Assembly: GCA_027297085.1 (NCBI GenBank)
Contig: JAPUIL010000445.1
Coordinates: 1 to 6,300, forward strand
Length of the DNA: 6,300 bases
Direction: 5' to 3'
Source of the DNA: Verrucomicrobiota bacterium
GTDB taxonomy: Bacteria; Verrucomicrobiota; Verrucomicrobiia; Opitutales; UBA2995
This document shows, one piece after another, positions 4,917-6,300 of this stretch; the first letter of the stretch is position 1; every line of letters starts with the position of its first letter. Under the pieces are notes generated by a model, which searched no databases, was not told the origin of the DNA, and saw only the letters and a list, made by a program, of their open reading frames with translations. A program made the position numbers and the translations under genes.

Positions 4917-5810
4917 TTACGAGCTTGCGTTTGACTGATTGGATTTTAACGGAGTTACGTCGGCATAACTTGGGCAGGAAGATCGGGCACCCTCCCTAAC
5001 AACCGATGCTGCTGCCACCTCATTGGCCCACTCTAAACAATTGAGAAATTTTAATCCACGCGTGAGTGCTAAAGCGAATGCTGCGTGGAAAATATCTCCT
5101 GCGCCGTTGGTGTCTAACGCTTTTACTTTACGGGCGGCAAGATGGCCCTGTTCTCCGGTCTTACTCTTCCAATATACCCCACGCTCACCACAAGTGATCG
5201 CGATGTTGGGAGCCATTGATGCCAACTGGTTCGTCCAATCTTCCGCACGATCAGAATTCGTTATGTCTCTTGCGAAGCTACTGGATGCGACTAGGTGGCT
5301 TACCTGATTGGCCAGAGATCTGGTAAAGTCGTTTAAGGATCCGGCATCCAATATTGAGGGAATATGTGGAAACTTTTTGAGTGCCTCCTTGGAGGCTTCC
5401 CATTCGAAGCCGTCCATGAGTAGACAAGCAGGTTGGAAAGATCCAAACTCCAATTTATTAGTACTGGGTGGTTCCCTGTAATTTACCAAAGTGCGTTGCC
5501 CTTTTTTGTTTACTTGAATACTGGAAATGGAAGTCGCTGTATCTTCTCGAAGAATACAAGAAGTATCCACGCCCACCTTGGTTAACTCAAGGAAGTGGGC
5601 CTCACCCAAGGCGTCATTTCCCAACCGGCCTGCAAATGCCGCTTTACCGCCCAGACGATTGATGCAATAGGCAGCGTTGGCAGCCGGTCCGCCTCCTTCG
5701 CTGATCAAAGATGAGGCTCTGATTTTTTCGTCAGGGCCTGGTGACTCTTCAATTTGAAAGTTAAGGTCCCAACAAGCGTAGCCGATACATAAAACGTCAA
5801 TGCGCTTCAT
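4917..5810 (-). CDS. PfkB/ribokinase-family carbohydrate kinase
   Basis: A 297-residue cytosolic kinase of normal family length that transfers phosphate from ATP to a sugar or nucleoside. It opens with the first strand (VLCIGYACWDLNFQI), followed by the sugar-binding glycine segment EGGGPAANAA (38-47) and GRLGNDALGE (61-70), the PfkB N-terminal signature. The C-terminal signature is DTNGAGDIFHAAFALAL (233-249), with the anion-hole GAGD and catalytic base D239. The usual DT-T-GAGD has Asn at the third position. A hydrophilic tail ends the protein. Substrate is unknown; the family includes ribokinase, fructokinase, adenosine kinase and sulfofructose kinase. It is the first firm gene of the four-gene operon. 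Its ATG at 5810 overlaps the TGA of a doubtful upstream frame, and there is no ribosome site. Confidence 0.93.
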   Translation of the reverse strand: MKRIDVLCIGYACWDLNFQIEESPGPDEKIRASSLISEGGGPAANAAYCINRLGGKAAFAGRLGNDALGEAHFLELTKVGVDTSCILREDTATSISSIQVNKKGQRTLVNYREPPSTNKLEFGSFQPACLLMDGFEWEASKEALKKFPHIPSILDAGSLNDFTRSLANQVSHLVASSSFARDITNSDRAEDWTNQLASMAPNIAITCGERGVYWKSKTGEQGHLAARKVKALDTNGAGDIFHAAFALALTRGLKFLNCLEWANEVAAASVVREGARSSCPSYADVTPLKSNQSNASS

Positions 5811-6073
5811 GGCGCCAACTTGGTTTCCGGGATGCGCTCTGTCAAAGACAGATAACGGCTATTCCGTGTTATGGGCGCGATTCTTTCGTCGAAGTAAGCA
5901 ACCTCGCAAATTGCGGCTGCGCCTACAAAAGAAATCGTCAGCAAGCTGACTCGACCCAGACAGTTGAGAATTCCGAATCGAGGCGTAGGAGCAATTGTTG
6001 TTCGCTTCGCTGTCGGCCGAGGCCTCGGTATAATCGCGACTGGTGGCCCCAGGAGTGTCAAGGTCGCGAACAA
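5807..6073 (-). CDS. Doubtful 88-codon frame overlapping the kinase start; possible gene remnant
   Basis: This frame ends in a TGA that overlaps the kinase ATG as ATGA, the spacing seen elsewhere in the operon. Its start is unclear: TTG at 6073, or a later TTG giving LLTISFVGAAAICEV. The second half reads like a membrane or signal segment (GRVSLLTISFVGAAAIC) followed by APITRNSRYLSLTE, which recalls the PVTGR-x-Q-x-x-L-x-x-E start of M48-type lipoprotein peptidases. The rest of such a protein is absent, so it would be a truncated remnant; it may equally be a small membrane protein, or chance. The first half, rich in Pro, Arg and Thr, looks non-coding. A second frame on the same strand (5859-6131) has nothing recognisable. 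Confidence 0.25.
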   Translation of the reverse strand: MFATLTLLGPPVAIIPRPRPTAKRTTIAPTPRFGILNCLGRVSLLTISFVGAAAICEVAYFDERIAPITRNSRYLSLTERIPETKLAP

Positions 6074-6191
6074 GTTTGCTACCGTTCAAGGGTCTTAATC
6101 GAGATGATTCTCTCCCATCCGCGGCTCCCATCGCGGTTGAATAACTAAGCCCGATTTTCTAACCGGATGTGCATAATTAAACTTGTTATTA

Positions 6192-6211
6192 CCCGTGGTC
6201 TCTGCCACGGG
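6192..6211. repeat. Strong hairpin CCCGTGG/CCACGGG, REP-like
   Basis: CCCGTGG (6192-6198) and CCACGGG (6205-6211) form a perfect 7-bp GC-rich stem with loop TCTCTG. No T-run follows on either strand, which argues against a terminator. GC-rich stems of this shape are typical of repetitive extragenic palindromes mobilised by RAYT transposases; that link is inference, as no transposase lies in the window. Confidence 0.6.
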
Positions 6212-6233
6212 GTTGCTGACTGAAGGGAAAGTT

Positions 6234-6252
6234 TGAAAACCACTGGTTTTCA
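6234..6252. repeat. Second hairpin TGAAAACC/GGTTTTCA
   Basis: TGAAAACC (6234-6241), loop ACT, GGTTTTCA (6245-6252): an 8-bp perfect stem 22 bases after the first hairpin. It is flanked by copies of AGTTTGA (6230-6236, 6254-6260) and by CTGAAGGGAAA / CTGAGGGAAAA (6220-6230, 6264-6274). TTGCTG (6213-6218) and CAGCAA (6286-6291) could pair around it. Together this suggests one structured element reaching the window edge. Confidence 0.55.
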
Positions 6253-6300
6253 TAGTTTGAGAGCTGAGGGAAAAGACCGGATCGGCAGCAAGCTACCTCC

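Larger units (their letters stand above)
5811..6300. other. 490-base stretch upstream of the operon, no firm gene
   Basis: The region should contain the promoter of the kinase operon. Two perfect TTGACA boxes occur on the - strand (6056-6061 and 5840-5845), but neither has a fair -10 at 16-18 bases, so I call no promoter. Palindromes are frequent: CCGAGGCCTCGG at 6017-6028 (perfect, 12 bp), GTCAG-CAAG-CTGAC near 5938-5951, and the two hairpins at 6192-6211 and 6234-6252. One doubtful reading frame is listed separately (5807-6073). No tRNA or CRISPR array is seen. Confidence 0.5.

Noticed and set aside
4715..4999. 94-codon + strand frame opposite the hydrolase and kinase
   Set aside because: It spans the junction of two firm genes on the other strand and has no recognisable content.
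6017..6028. CCGAGGCCTCGG perfect palindrome as an operator
   Set aside because: A single 12-bp palindrome in GC-rich DNA, not placed near a recognisable promoter; kept only as a note in the region entry.
6056..6061. TTGACA box on the - strand as a -35 element for the operon
   Set aside because: No acceptable -10 hexamer at 16-18 bases; the nearest TATA-like sequence is more than 20 bases away. The second box at 5840-5845 is also unsupported.

Overview
The window looks like part of a chromosome from a Gram-negative bacterium, possibly a Verrucomicrobiota (Opitutae-like) lineage. That assignment is inferred from three things: a Lys/Ala/Pro-repeat histone-H1-like protein, genes that mostly start without a Shine-Dalgarno (SD) sequence, and a HAD phosphatase with the DWNGT motif. 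No rRNA or other marker gene is present to confirm it.

Left part, + strand. Positions 3-206 are the end of an oligopeptide/dipeptide ABC transporter ATPase with high GC (about 65%; GC3 54 of 67 codons by hand count). An AAGGAGGGG ribosome site at 271-279 follows, then a 21-codon reading frame at 291-356 whose TAA directly abuts the ATG of tatC (357-1214). TatC is the core multispanning subunit of the twin-arginine protein export system. Here it carries acidic extensions at both cytoplasmic ends.

Middle, - strand. A small two-helix membrane protein (1247-1486) converges on tatC. Upstream of it lie a strong intrinsic terminator with a UUCG loop (1561-1589) and the 116-residue histone-H1-like protein it serves (1613-1963), which contains in-frame 15-bp tandem repeats. 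Positions 1964-2560 hold about 600 bases in which I see no convincing gene.

Right part, - strand. Four genes form a tight operon read from 5810 down to 2561: a PfkB/ribokinase-family sugar kinase, a MenH-like alpha/beta hydrolase, an EamA-type drug/metabolite transporter and a HAD phosphatase. The spacings are 15 bp, a 4-bp ATGA overlap and a 4-bp TTGA overlap, so the last three genes are probably translationally coupled. Their combined job is not evident. The kinase and phosphatase suggest sugar-phosphate handling, MenH points to menaquinone synthesis, and the transporter's substrate is unknown.

Right edge. Positions 5811-6300 have no firm gene. They hold a weak reading frame that overlaps the kinase start by ATGA (5807-6073) and two strong hairpins (6192-6211 and 6234-6252) that resemble REP-type palindromes. 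I found no convincing novel defence or mobile system. The best leads are the leader frame abutting tatC, the repeat expansion in the histone-like gene, the compositional break at the left edge and the hairpin pair at the right edge.
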